Below are positions 1 to 14,800 of a DNA stretch of 64,000 nt, in pieces. A model generated the notes under the pieces. That model saw only the letters and a list, made by a program, of their open reading frames with translations. It ran no database searches and was not told where the DNA came from. Numbering within the stretch: position 1 is the first letter of the stretch; each line of letters starts with the position of its first letter. The translations under genes and the position numbers were made by a program. This stretch comes from Zingiber officinale (taxonomy: Eukaryota > Streptophyta > Magnoliopsida > Zingiberales > Zingiberaceae), in NCBI RefSeq assembly GCF_018446385.1, contig NC_056005.1, positions 96,207,171 to 96,271,170 of the forward strand, in the 5' to 3' direction.

Positions 1-1152
1 AGTTAATGTTATTACGAGTACTCTATATCCCTAATGAGTTTCGATTAAAATTTATTGATGGAGTTAGAAAGTTCGGAATGATATGAAATCAGTTTTTATA
101 TATTCATTTAGTTCTAATGATTATAAAAATATTTTTAAATATTAATTTAATTTAATATATGTTGAGAAGGATGATTTTTTATATATGAATCAATTAAAAT
201 TGATTAAAAAATTAAAATTAATTCGACCCCTGTCCCCAAAAAAAAAACTCGACGGTAAAAGCCAGAAAAGTAGTAGGGGAACAAAAAAATGAAAGTGAAT
301 ATGTGAATTAGTAATATATGTGATTGGGTAAAAAACTGGTTTTTTTAAAACATACATCATTATCCGAAAATAATTGAGAGGAGATTCTCTAGACCATGCT
401 CCCTTTTCATATATTTATGGGGATATATAATCCTCATCTATTTTATAAATGAAGATCATAATCCTCATTAATACATGAAAAAAGAACATTTTCTGAATCA
501 TAAAAACGGTCTAGACGATCTAGCCTGTTGCTGATACTGACTCTCGAGCTCGCATTGACCAAGAAGGAAAAATATCCCGAAATTTTTTTAAATGATCAAC
601 ATTATCCGAAAATAATTGACTGTATGTTTGCTCATACTCACTACGGTGCTCGCACCTAGCAACGAAGCAGCAGACTTACCGCAGACATCAAGATGGTATG
701 TTTACTTATACTCACTATAGTTCTCGCACCTCACGCATTCCTGGTCCAGTATTGTGAGCTTATCGCAGTCATCGATAAGATAAAAGAGGCCGAAAGGTTT
801 TTTTTAAACGGCCATCAAATAATTGCCGGTATGTTTGCTTATACTCACAACGGCCATCAAACCTCACGCCTAACAGGAATTACCTACCCACTAAGGGGTT
901 TGCTTAGATTCGCTGAAAGAAATAAGCATGGGAATGATAGCAGTGGGAATCTCCTATTTTATTAAATAATGATCTATTTTCATATTTAGGAGATTGAATC
1001 CGTCAGATGTTCCATTAATCTTCCAAATTAAGTATTCATTTTCAATCTCTTTCCTATTCCCCCTCCCCTCCTCGGTTTCTTTTTCTTAATGACGACATAT
1101 CTAATGAAAGCTCTTGCAAAAGATAAATTTTAAACTAATAAAAAAAAATTTA
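1..1152. other. AT-rich spacer with small degenerate repeats
   Basis: I see no gene here. Three diverged copies of a short motif resembling TATGTTTGCTCATACTCAC lie near 625, 697 and 828. An imperfect inverted pair with cores TCTCTAGACC and GGTCTAGA spans about 380-525 and could be a decayed MITE. The segment around 890-1075 weakly resembles the MITE at 60,888-61,110. The short ORF at 693-965 covers the repeats and matches no family I know. Confidence 0.5.
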
Positions 1153-2171
1153 TGATAATACGGTGCATAAAGGTGGGACTCGATAAGGTCACGCAATCAG
1201 AAGTCAAGGAGATATGGTAGTCAAGGGCAGTCCAAAGTCAAGGGGACGTGACGGCCAAAAGTCAAAGAGACGTGACAGTTAACAATTAAGAGAAAGGAGT
1301 TAGACCGCCTCATGTCACCAACCGCATAATTCCTGGTCGGGTACAGACAAAGTAGGGTCCCAGATCTGGGACATAAGACGCAGTCTAGAGTAATGTCGGA
1401 CCTGTCCCGACTGGTCAGGCTTCCCCAGCTCTGGCCGCGCAGTCAGACCTGGTACTTTCAATAAGACAACTTCCGGTCGGTCCTTCAGCGATCCAAGCAT
1501 GAAAGATGGGGCCCTCGTCACAGCTCGTCCCCCTCATCAAGACTCAAGTCAGGTGGTACACCTGAACGGTCATTCCGAGCTGTCCATAGCTAAACTAGGG
1601 TAGGACAGAAAACGCTAAGCGACAAACAATGTCAGGGAATCGTAACCTCCTATCAGAGAATAACTATCATGCGTCAAGGAATATTCTAGTGGTTTGTTAT
1701 CACCTACGAATGGAACCTTCCTTTCACCAATAGGAGGTCACCGTTCACCTTCTCTCACTAGACAGACCCTAACACTCGACATTCTCTGATAACATGCAGG
1801 TTCTGAAGGTACGTACCATCATATAAAAAGGGAGGTCATCTCCCTTAGTCTGGTACGCGCACATACGAACTCATCTTCTACAATTCTCTTTTCTTCATAC
1901 ACTGTTCTTCTGGAGAAAAAGTATTTGATTTGAGCGTCAAAGGAGCTGCGCCGGGGACTTTTTTCCTAGTTTCTGGTCTCTAACGTTCCGTGTGCTTGGC
2001 TGAGTATGCGCAGAATCAAAATACCGCTGGTCTTGTTACCATTGTCCAAAAGTACCGCGTGAAGGTTCATTTTTCCGATGCGCATATGCTATGTATGCCC
2101 AAGCCACCTCTCCGTCAAAGTTAGCACCATCTCAACCGATCTTTATCTAACTCAGATACCAAACAGGATCA
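1153..2171 (+). mobile_element. Solo LTR of a Tat-like Ty3/gypsy element
   Basis: This block begins TGATAATACGGTGCAT and ends CAGGATCA. It matches in order the LTR at 49,346-51,088: the repeated 'gtcaag' leader, a TATAAAAAGGGA promoter-like stretch (about 1,823), the 'gagcgtcaaaggagctg' and 'tttctggtctctaac' blocks, and the same end. It lacks the long internal tandem array of that LTR. No gag or primer site follows, so it is best read as a solo LTR. I could not confirm a target-site duplication. It is a fossil, clearly diverged from the other copy. Confidence 0.7.
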
Positions 2172-2896
2172 TACGATTTCATGAACTCATTGTAAATCAT
2201 TAAAAAAAAAATGGTGTTTACAGGCTCATTTTCCGTGAACCATTTGGTATAAACACAATGGATTAGTTCATAGTGAAAGATGAACATTATAGTGATAAAA
2301 ATAATTCGCATTTGGCCCGTCAAAATCTTGACAATACTGTTTCTTCCTCTACCATTTAAAAGGATAAACTGATTAACTTACAAACTTTAAAGGTATTGAT
2401 GACGACGATGTAATTAAATATTATTTAAATAAAATCGAATTTGTGTTTCAATTAAATCACAATTCCAGTGTGACAAGGTAATATACAAAGCAAGTTTCCC
2501 ATTAGGAGTTAATGACAGATTCCAAGTAGTGAACAAGCCATTTGATGATTACAAGAGATCCACCTGCTTTGTGCTACTCCTTTAAAATGATGGTGATACT
2601 TTTTTATATCCTTCTCTATGTTATCGAATAATTCAACAAGCATTGGTTTCAGAGGTTGGGGCTTATCGTACCATTGCGTCTCTATATGGCAGATTTCTCA
2701 GGTTCTCGCCTCCTCTTCGTCTTCTATGGATGCCTAAGAGACTACAAAACTGTGCTAGTGTTACAATCATGAAAGAGAAAGACATGCTTGCGACGTCTGA
2801 GACAGGCAGTAGCCTTCTTGCTAACTCGAGAGCGCCAGGAGCCGTAGCAGGGGAACTGATGCCCAAGTGGAAGTATACGCTTCAGAGCTAGTTAAA
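2172..2896. other. 3' flank and probable 3' UTR of CDC27
   Basis: This stretch lies between the solo LTR and the CDC27 stop codon. The part next to 2,897 should be the CDC27 3' UTR on the minus strand. Short ORFs at 2,643-2,891 (plus) and 2,663-2,866 (minus) overlap each other and match no family I recognise. Nothing else is supported. Confidence 0.5.
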
Positions 2897-5800
2897 CTAA
2901 AGGATGTCGTCCATTTCATCGGGAAGATATAGTTTCTCCATTGCCGCCTGAAAAACAAGTGGGATCAGACAAATACGAATAAAACAAAGAACAAAAGAAT
3001 GTTGATGTACTAGTTTCTCTTGGTTGCTGAGGCATTTGAGTGATCATTAAAAGAAAAGCATTAGCTAGTGTTGATGATATCTACTCCGTTAGAAAGGATT
3101 GCCATGGGATTGATAACATGCAAGTTTAGACATAACAAGCGAGAGCAAGGATCAAAGAGCAAAAGCATATGCCAATACACTTTAATGCATTGACATCGAT
3201 ATCAGAAGGAAAACAAAACAAGGAAAACATTAGTTAAGAAGCATGCAGATGTACCACCATCATGGTGATTGAGGCATTGAGATTTATACTAAGAGATCAA
3301 GGTGTCAATATCCTTGTGGACAATCTTTTAAATTAACAAGACAAACATTCACAATTGATGGTATTTTGTCATTAAACAGCGTTACATCTATACCGAAAGG
3401 CCATGGAGTTGGTAATCAGCAAGGTAGCATGGTACTAATATCTATGTGCTTGTTATGGTGAGCTGGTTACTACATGGTAGATTCGCAAAAATGGGCGATT
3501 CCCGACGAAGCCGGTGGAAAATACCCTCCCACGTAATGGCCTAATCAGTTTCCTAATTTAACTATCTACAAATGGCTGTGAGGCCAGCTGTGTGGGGGCG
3601 CCCGAGATCACCGTATGACAAATTGTTATGGCATATCTATTGCCAATTTATCCAAACTAGTAAATCAAGTGCTTTCATCTAACATTGAACTTGGAAGAAA
3701 TTGAGGTCAATTCATTCATATGATCGATACCCCTTGTTCACTCATATGAGCAAAAAAACAAAATAGATTTTGAGTTAGTAATATTACCTTAATGGTGGCA
3801 ACATCGGCAGCTGGAGGCTTCAAATCCAATGCAAGGCCAAAGTAGAACATTGCCTTTTCATGCATTTCAAGTCGCTTGTAGATCTTACCCATCAGCGCGT
3901 ACACACAGCTTTCATGAGGTGCACTCTCCTTAAGCTGCTCCAACACATTTAGTGCCTCATCAAAGCGGTCGAGACTAAGTATGTTGGCTTTCTGGTATAC
4001 AGGAAGTGGATTCTGCTTGTCAGCAGCGATTGCCCTTTCGAGCATTTCCAGTGCATCTTCATTCCTCTGATTTTACAAAAACAGACAATAACAAAAGGTC
4101 AGTTCACGACAAACACACTGGAAAACCTGCAATGGCACGTTAAGAACTTCTGTAACAACCAGAACAAATAACAAGTGAAAAGGAGGATGGTAGACAACGA
4201 TTGGAATAAAACCTGCAATGCATGTTGTGCCATCCCGAGGTAACACATGAGAACCGAAGACTGTGGATTTATATTGTATGCTTTTCGGAGGTGATGTTCA
4301 GCAAATTCAAATTTCTCCTGCCGTAGGTATACCACCCCAAGTCCATACCAAGAATTATAATGCCTCTGGTCTATTTGAAGTGCACTTTGGTAGCATTTTA
4401 TTCCATTCTCAAAATCCTCTAAAGCAATGTACCTGTTAATCAGAAGGATGCAATAAAATTTAAAAACCATGCAACATATAAGTAGCAGCCGGCAACTTCT
4501 TTAAACTTTAAAAATGGTGTTCATAGGATAAAAAAGAAATAGTAGAGGCAATAGGTTGCATACTCATGGCCACAAAGAGTGTGCGCGTACACAAATCTTG
4601 AATCCAGTTGCACTGCACGTTGGAAAATTTTCAGTGCAGTCTCATGATCTTTCTGCATGCTATAGCAGTTGCCCAATGCACACCTAAGGATCCATTACAT
4701 AAAAGGAACACTGTTAGTGAAGGATTTGTTTATGGGATAAAACCGAAGAAAAGAACAGGTCAGGAACAATGAAATACTAGAATTTCAGAAGTGTATTGTT
4801 GAGTGAAAATGCATAAGAATCTGTATCAATGTTTAGTTGTAGAGATGTTATTGTGCAATAGACTAAATGTCGAACATCAAAGTGGATGCACAAATATTAG
4901 GTGTGCCCTGACGTTAAATTCCTTTATTTTTCATCAAACCAAAGCATATGCGACTCAACAACATGCTCATTATTTTGTTCAATTTACACTAGAAATTAAT
5001 AATTGAGCAATTTCTTTTTAACAACAAGCTATCAAATGCCCAACAGAATATCAAAATAAACCAATAATTTGTCAATATAAGCATAAGGAGCATACCAAGC
5101 TTGAGGAGATAATCTGTCAACTGATATAAGCTCTTGAGCAAGGTAACTCAATTTCATTTCCTCCTTCATATGCTAGCAAAAGAGAAATTAGGGCCGTCAA
5201 ACTATCAGTATAAAATAATTTGTGGTTTATGCACATTATATATGTGATACTTTCTGGCACTGGTATGAATTAGACATTTGGGGGGAAAATCGCGCAGGAG
5301 GGAAAGTAGACAATTATTTCAACTAAAATTAATTATACAGAAAATGTATAAGTAGGATAATTATTTATTCTCCTCTTTCAAAGAAATTCTGCATCATATA
5401 TCACAAATAATCAATGGTCCACAACAGAACAATTTCCTATGATAAACACTGGCCAATACCACCTATAAGAAGCAGCCACACTAATGTGAAATAACCCTAG
5501 CTATAACTAAGCAGATTGGCCAAGGAAATAAATAAAATAATTTCTTGGATATAGGAGTAAAGCTGAAGTCAACATACTGATGGCCATTACCGCATTGCTT
5601 GTGTGCACATGACATCAGAAATAAGCAGAGTCAATTTGTTCTCTGAACAGATAACAGTTTATGTAAAGCATACATCTTTTCTTCAATCTTCTAAATATGT
5701 GAAAACCAGATCAATACACATTCAGTGTGTAATGACTAATGAATATTCTATGGCAAACTAGAATAAGATTTTTTTTTATCTTACTATAGGGTATGTAATG

Positions 5801-8800
5801 ATGAATGACTAATGAATATTCTATAATAAACAAGGATAATAAAAAAGACAGCCCGGTGCACAAAGCTCCCGCTATGCGGGATCCCGGAGAAGGATCGTAC
5901 GCAGCCTTAGCCTGTTTTTTGTAAAAGGCTGTTTCCAGGATTCGAACCCGTGACCTTTTGGTCACAAAGTAATAATTTTACCGTTGCGCCAAGACTCCCC
6001 TTCAATAAACAAGGATAATAATAAAAAAAATTACAGACTATAAGGAATAGGAAAATTATAAACGAACAGTCTAAAATCTACCTAGAACTGCTTAAGTATT
6101 CATGGCATTTGTGGGCCAAATGGCAATTGATAATGATCATCGATATAGTTCATCCCCAACTTTCAGGGATAGTGTCAAAACCTGAGTTCAAATCCCAGAA
6201 AATCTGGAATTTAACCTTACAAATGCCTCCAGCACTCTCCACAAAAAAACCCGAATCAAGTTGGGGAACAAGAGGAATTTTGCAAATCAAAGTAAATTTG
6301 CCAAACTAAGTCTAGGGTGGCATATTGCAAACAGTGTAAACTCTGAGAGCGCGACATTAAAGGTTTATGTCATTCTGCAAAGGCAAAATGAAAATCTCCC
6401 TGCACCAATAAGAGAACCCAATGAAGATAACCACCATAGAATAAGAAAAAACCAATATATATAATATGTGTGCGCGCCAGTGCCTGTGCGCATTTGCGCT
6501 TGCACCCACGTGTGTGTTACCACATATAAAAGCAATTCATGAATTTACATGACTTACATAAAGAGCAGTGGAATACATATCCATTCCCTCCAGAATGAAT
6601 GGGGATACACGGCGTGCCAAACTAAAGAAGTGATCTGCCTCATAATAGTCAACCAGTTCGAAATGTAGTCTTCCCACCTGGATTTCTGAAGTTGTAAGTA
6701 AACATATAAAAAGAAAAGCATCAAATCTCAATGCAGGTATCAGAATCTTGTCAAGATAAGAGAGAGAGAGGAGAGAGAAAGCGAAAGATTGTACTAGAGC
6801 AATACTCAAGTTTTGAAACACCAAAAAACAAAGTAGTTCAAAATTTCCATAACAATACAGCATAGAAAAACTCAAGCAATACTAAGGACGAAGCAGTTGA
6901 TTCCATTTTCTGTTGTCATTATATTTTTCTTCCAAAACTAGAAGTTGTCTGCTTTCCATTCCGCAGATGCAGGAAGTGACAACACAAGTACATTGCTCAA
7001 CAAAGAAATTATAAAATGTGAAATTTTAAGCAAGAAAGTAATCCTATACTAGAAACATAAAAAAGCCAAAGAAAAATCAGGCAAACCATCTTATACCAAG
7101 GAAAAGCACCTGACCTGGGATAGCACCCATCCAGTATTAAATTGCTTTTCTGAAAGTTTCAAGAAAACTTCCAGTGCCTCCTGCTCATTGAAAATAACAA
7201 AGTACTTAGGCATGCAATTCAATGCAAAAATTTTCTTTATCATACTCCACCATACCTGACACCTATATGAACAGGAAAGCCAGTAGCCTTCTCCAAGTGT
7301 TCTCAGTAAGCACAATAGCTCCTGAGCACCACTAATCAATCTTGAGTCTTGTGCCAAATCTCCAATTGTCTTACCTTGCTCAAGGTATCTAACATCACCA
7401 GACATTGATGTATAAGAGGAAGTTGTTGCCATATTCTCCATCCGAGAATCATCAAAATCTTCGGATCGCCTCCCTAAAAGCAATAGAAGATCAAAAAAGG
7501 GTAGATAGAGTGGCAAACAATATGTTCCAGTACCAGTGCTGGCTACCAACAAGTAAACATATTACACCAGTGCTATCATTACCTGAATATAACTTGTTTA
7601 GACTCAGTCAAATCTGATTTGGATCATTTTTTCAGGAAAAATAGTCTTCAGAGTAAATCAGAAAACTTAATCTTGAAAAGCATACACAAATAAGGTATAT
7701 AGAAATTGGCATAACCAAATTTATCTATAATAATAGGCATAACCAAGTTAATGTAATATCATTCCAATAATTGTTGAAAAAAAATTAGATAATGAACATT
7801 AATAGGAACATTCGTTAGCAATTAAGAAATGTTTGAGAACAGAATATCAAACTATCATCAGTATAAAATTTACAAGATACTAACAACAATAAATTGGGTG
7901 CTCCTAATAATATTGCCAAGATCACAATATGGACCATATCATGCAGTTACTTATAAAGATACGTTTGTCTAGAAGAACCATTTTTCCCAACTCCATGTCT
8001 CCTTCAGCTTGTTTTCACCTGGGTTTCATTGGAGATGCACTCCCTCGGCAACAAGAAAATTAGTTGGCCAAGCAATCATGGATATTTACAGTGAGATTAG
8101 AATAAACACAAGCAAAAAAATAAAAAATAGATGTGAGGCCTTCCCACAATATCCCCTTTTCAGGCAGCGGAAGGGTTCCAAAGTCAAGATAAGGATGATG
8201 TTTTCACTGCCTGTAACATTGCATGTCCCGTAGCATCAAATTTGCATATGGAGAAAGATAGAAGGATCGAAAATCAGGCAAAGCATACTTGCACAACAAG
8301 TCCACAACTTAATTATCACCCCCCAAATGAGTTATTTTGTGATGCTATAGCTAACCAAATATCTTGCGTGGTGCGACTGAAGACCAATAACCTCTTGAAC
8401 CACAATGAGAGCATTGAGCCAACTGCCTCTCATGTCAGTGGGTTCTGACTTGTAGGTGACACAGACATGCATAGACAATAATTTAGAGTGAGATTCGAAT
8501 AAAACGCAAGCAAATAAAATGTGAACATCAGTCTTCCCACAATATTCCCTTTTCAGGCAGAAAAGTGCCCCCCAAGTCAAGATAAGGATGATGTTTTCAC
8601 TGTCTGTGACATTGCATATGTGGCATGAGCATCAAATTTGCATCTGGAGAAAGATAACAAGGTCGAAAATTGAGCAAATTCTTGCACAACAACTCCACTA
8701 CTCACAAATACCACCCTGAAATGAGTTATTTTGTAATGCCATAGCTAACCAAACATCTTGGATGGTGCGGCCAAAGGCCAATAACTTCTTGAACCATAAT

Positions 8801-11800
8801 GCGAGCATTAATGTCAGTGGGTTCTGACTTGTAGGGGTGACACATAGATATGTATAGACAAGGAAAAAATATCACAGACTTAGACAAGGATTGTGTCATA
8901 CTGAACGATGGTCCTTAACAAACCATCACTCCCAACTTGACCACAATCGTCAAGTGGCAGTTCACCTTACTCATTTCATGCAAATGCACACTCTCTATGT
9001 TATAATCTGTCAAGGTCTTAATCATTCATCTATCTTAATTTGAGGATTGGCTGAGAAGGAATTTTGCATTTTGTTTGTGCAGATCTAAGAAGTTCAACTT
9101 TTATTTACGCATAGGTAAATACTGAGGAATGTGAAAACTTTGCAATTGCATGTTGTGCTAGGGATGGGAATCAAGTGTTTGAAATATTCAACCTATCCAT
9201 GTTCAGGTATCCCTTCCTACTAATCAATGTGAATTCAGATTTCAAGCAGTTTTTGGTTTATGTTAATCATGTTTTGACGACCAAAATATTATAATATAAA
9301 AATATAAATGTGTCTTGCTATATAGGTGGCTTCAGGGATGTATATTTAAATTCAAATCAAATTTTTCATCCCAAGTGATTGTTACTATATCTAATTCAAA
9401 AGGAATTTTGTGTTTGCTTGCTAATTTTAACCAGTTGTTTGTATCAGTAGGGAAATTGCCAAACATTCGCAACCACTTCCATTCTGAATTCACCACCACA
9501 ATCTCCTTCCTATAGTTGTAGTGCCACTCTGAAAACTTTACTTTTCGAGTTTCAACCCACTATTTCAGAACCATGGAAACTACATCACTAATGATTGAGG
9601 ATGTGCTGGCCTGGGGCATTAAATGTGCTCATGTCCTGTTAAGGAGCTCTATTGCAAACATAAATTTGAAGTCACCCACTAGAACCACTTGAAGCATGGC
9701 TTTTCCAGCCCATATCACTGTTAGATTTTGAGGGATGTCTTAACGCGATCGCCTTACGATTTTTACTAAATATAGATTCACTATTTGAATGCATATTATA
9801 TGTTTGATTGTCTTAAACTCATTTACTGAATGTCTACAATACAATTCATAACATGAGAGAAATTGTGATTGGATCACAACTAGTAAATATTTCTACATGT
9901 GTCATTATGAACATATTAGAATTTTCCTAGTCATCAAATTGATGCACTCGGACATCATCAATTCTGTAAGACTAGGGCGGGTTATACTTCTTGGTTCACC
10001 AAGCAGCTGTTTTCTCACTAGTTGGAGACATTGGAATGTCGAGAGTTAAATGTGGATGCTAGTTATGGTAACTAGTTCATTGGAGTGATTCATTGTAAGA
10101 CTTCATATGATTATTTATATATATATGGATATGTCTGTGGAACTCTTACTGCAGCTCGAGTGCAAATTTCCTTCGACTTGAGGTATACAAGTCATCTTAG
10201 TTATGGAGACTTATACTTTAACATCTTAAGCAGGCACCTCATTGAGGTGTGGACCCAGGATGATTAGGTATAAGTCGAAATGCCCGAAGATGCTTGGATA
10301 GCCCACAGAGGATTCACCGCTCCTTGCGAGGAGACGTATACCCTATGACCACTCGTTAAGATTATTATTCAAAGTCTTTGGCCAAAGCATTACATGTTAA
10401 GAGTACGGGGCTTTTGTACACATGTACGAGTAATTTGAATTCGTAGAACAAGGAAGTATTACTAGGGATAGGTGTGACTTAGTCAGTCTACACATAGACT
10501 ATATCCTAAACCAAGTAGGTATAAGACGAATGAAAGGAACAAGGCACGACTCACTGTAGCTGCTGAAGGGTTTCGAATTAGTTCTAAGATCAACTATGAT
10601 TTTCCGGCTAATTGGGCATCATGATATACTACTAGGTGTCACTCATGATCATTCTATAATTAAGTAGTTAATTATGGATAGTCAAGATGAATCGGAAATC
10701 TATTGGGCCACACGCACTAACGAGTCTTTGAAAGACGTAAAACAAGTTAAAGAATATGATTCCTAGATCAAGAGATAAATGTTTGGTTGGATCATACATA
10801 AGACAAATATAGAAATATTTGTCATAATGGAACATGGATGGGATACATCTTTTATGGTAGAGTTGGACCACATTTGGTTTAATCATGAATTAGTCATGAA
10901 CTAACTTGATTTAATTGTGAACCAAACCAAGGGGTTAATGGGCTAATTTTTTGTGAAGGAATAATGAGTTGGATTTGAGTTTTCTAATCCAACATATTAA
11001 AGAGGATTATATATAGATGTAATTGGAAGAGAATTATATACAAGTTTCATTATTTTGTTGATAGACTTTTGGAAACTCAATCCTGGATACGAATAGAAGC
11101 GAGGTTCGACAATGTCGCTACGATTGATGTCCTTCTCGTTACAGGCCATCCGTAAGGTATACCTAGCGTAAATTTACTTCCCATAAAATTTTAATTATGC
11201 GAACATGTTTGGCATATTGTGTGGTTGTATGCGTGTGGTGTGTGTGATGTAATAATTAGGAATTATTATTGTTTTATATTCCGCTGCGCATGTTTACGAA
11301 ATATGTTCTAGCACGCATCCGCATCGGGCATATCCCAACAATCACAACCTTGATGAGACACAACTTAACATGCAAGCAACATCTATAAAACACTAGCACA
11401 ACAATTTAGAACCAAGCGAGGACACTTATCAGAGTTAGAATAGGACTTCACCTTCATCAAAACTTTCAGAGATCCAAGAATGTCCTTTCTTAAATGTCAA
11501 AGAACGTGAGGATGCTGCATTCACTTTTGATGATGACGATGAAGAAAATCCGCCTAGGAACTTAGCAGAAGTGTGACTATTTCCATTTGAAGTTATTTGA
11601 GTAGCATTTGAACTCGCAACAGCTATTGCTTCTGTTGACAGTCTTGTACTACGGCGTGGCACTGAATCAGAGAACAATCTCCCTGAAACCTGACAGAAGA
11701 TTCTTCTTGGTTAGATAATCAAGTTCATAATGTCTTATTAAGACAAAATGTTTGACAAGAATCTTAGCAAAATGTTCATTAGATTTAAAGCTTAATCAAT

Positions 11801-14800
11801 TATACAATGAGAATCAGAACATTCTGAAGATGTCAGATGACTAAAGTCTAAACATAAAGGAAAAGGCAAAGGATTAAATCTGCAACATGAACCAAATACA
11901 CACAATAGATTGAGCAAAGTGAAACAGAAAGGCACTTCATTATGAGCCCTATGCAATCAATGATGATCATAGTCAACAAAAAATATATTAATATAATCAT
12001 GATATAAAAATATTAACAATAATAGTAATAATGATAAAAAAATGAAAAACGCAATGAGAATTAGGAATAACAATAATGACTACAACAATGAGAAGGAAAA
12101 CAATGACAATAAATATAATATTGTTTCTTTGGATAACAGCTTTATCCTTAATATTCTAAACAACCTGCACTGTCTTTTTTATAGTTCTCAGACATGAAAG
12201 ACATACTTGCACATGCAGAAAACAATCAAGCACTAGTAGGTCAAGGAATATATTCAACTTGAGATGATATTGATCTGGCCTTTAGACAGCATGACAGGTG
12301 CAAACCATTTTTAGCCATGTGATGCAAAGTCAAAAACATAGGCAATTAACAAGAAAAGCAAAAAAGAACCTTTCGTAGTTTCCCTTCATCCAACAATTTC
12401 CTCCTAGGTGTTTGAACTGCTATATTATTGGACTTTGTAGCGATGTCATTGTTGGCTACATTGAAGGAGACATGCACATTTCGACAGAGAGGTGGAGGAG
12501 CTACTCCAGAGAGCTGTACGATAATGAATAGGCTTAATTTAATTTCCAGTCAAATAGATAGGATTCAATCAAATATGATAAAGGAAAAAAAATGGCAATT
12601 AAATTAGAACTACAAGTCATCGACAACAAGCCATTTATCTACTTGACAATTAAACAAAACATGCCTGAAAAAGTATTCCCATTCTGAAAAACCTTGCTCG
12701 TATTACCAAAAAAGATTACCAAAATTTATAGAATCCCTGCTCAATAAAATTTTCTTGTAAGAAAGAATTGTGGAAAGAATTGATGTTTAAATTGTATTAC
12801 AATCAGAATGGGAATACTCATTATATACAAAATTACAATAGAAGAGAGAATAAGAAATTAATAGTAAATAGGAAACTAATTATTTTGCACATAGGAAATT
12901 AATATCTTTCAAACTACATCCCTTGATTTCTTATTTTGTACTCACAATTGTTACTATTCATAACTATCACAGCTGTTCGACATAGCTATTTATTTTGTAC
13001 AAGCTGTGAAAGTTGTTCAACACTCCCCCTCAAACTGAGAAATAGATGTTTTCCATTCCCAACTTGACTATAAGATCATGAAATTTATAATTGTTCAGTC
13101 CCTTTGTTAGCACATCAGTCAATTGTAGTTCTAAAGGGACATATGACAAACACACTAATCCAATTCCTTGATGAAATATCTATCAATTTTAATATGCTTA
13201 GTTTGATCATGTAGAATAGGATTATGAACAATATTGATAGCTGACTTATTGTCACAGTAAAGTTTCATATGGAGCATTCCCATTTGATTTTCAAATCATC
13301 CAAAACAATTTTCAAAAAGAATAGTTCACATAATCCTTGAGCAATGACCCTAAATTCTGATTCTACAGATAATCTTGTCATCACATTTTGCTTTTTACTC
13401 CTCCATGTCACTAGATTACCACCAAGGAAAGTACAATATCCTGTGGTTGATCTTCTATCCGCTAGAGAACCTACATAGTCTGCATCTATGTAAGCTTCTA
13501 AAGTCATCTCATTTCTCTTGAACAAAATGTTAGGACCCTTGGCGGTCGACTTGAAAAAGTGAATTGCCTGTGAGACAACTTTTTTCGTTCTTTCAACTCA
13601 TATTAGTAGCAACAGTATAGTTAAGAATGAATTAAACAAAAAAAACTGAAAGAAGAGGCGCAGGGTTTACTTGGTTACAAATTAGATGGTTGTTAATCCA
13701 AGACAAATGAAAAGCTCTAAAAGATCTCTTTTGGTGAAGGAGGAGAAGCATCTTACACTCGTTGATTGCTCAAACTATTGCTAGAAAATGAATACTAGAG
13801 TTGATACTTAAGTTGTTGTTTATTTCCTAGCTCTAGGGGCCTTTTTATAACTCTTGAAAAATCCTATCCGTGGGTGGAAGACGCCTCCAACAGGTGGAAG
13901 GTGCCTCCAGCGAGGCGCTAAAGGATAAAGCTTTATCGTTTGGTGACGACAATATTTTTCTGGTCGAAGGCGCCTTCCATAGGACTGGAAGGCGCCTTCG
14001 TACTGTTCATGAAGGTGCCTCCAGCAACACTTCCAGTCATCTTTTGATCTTCTACTGCTCCGATCGTCTAGGTGATTTCGGTCAACCATAATAGGGCTCA
14101 CCCGAACCCATTTTCCGGCCTTTTCCTTGAGCAGGCTTCCTCCCCGACTTCTCGTCCACCGGTGTACTCTTCCACAGCACCTCGTCCCTCGGATGCACCG
14201 AGCCCGTCGGCTCTCTTCTCATGCCATCCTTCTCGTTAGCTACGTCTTCCGCTGGAGTTCATATGTTCCTAAGCTTCTGCACACTTAGACACAAGGATCA
14301 AACACCAACAGGACCTAACCTGACTTGGTTGATCACATCAAAACCATCTTGGGGTACCAACAATCTCCTCCTTTTTGATGTGATCAAACTCAAATTAAGT
14401 TAGGATGAACCATAAACAAAAGAGCAATAAAAAAAATTGCAAGAATGAAAAGTACAAATAAAATTTAAAATTGTACTACCTCCCCCTAGACTTAATCTTA
14501 CTTCTCCCCCTTTTGATAACATTAAAAATGGGGTAAATTCTAATTAACAATGACAAAAAGTCTAAGAAAAAAAATACAATAGTTTAAGTTTCACAAAAAA
14601 AAACTTTAAGTTAAAGACAAACTATGATGTTTTAATAATATGAAAGTTACCCAATAAAAAAATTTAAAAAAATTTCTAAATATTTTAAAAGGAATTTGAC
14701 AAACATTGAAAGCATGATAATTCAATGCTTAACAGTTAGTCAATTAAATATTTATTTCTGTAATTGACTTTGGCAAGGCACTAGCCTTTCTTGGTTATTG

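Noticed and set aside
2643-2891. 82-residue plus-strand ORF next to the CDC27 stop
   Set aside because: It lies in the likely CDC27 3' UTR, overlaps a minus-strand ORF and shows no known domain.
5930-6003. tRNA gene on the minus strand
   Set aside because: The A and B boxes belong to an Au SINE head with an 18-bp target duplication. The body after the head is SINE, and no proper acceptor stem closes.
6150-6260. B-box-like GAGTTCAAATCCCAG suggesting another SINE
   Set aside because: I found no A box, tail or target duplication around it.
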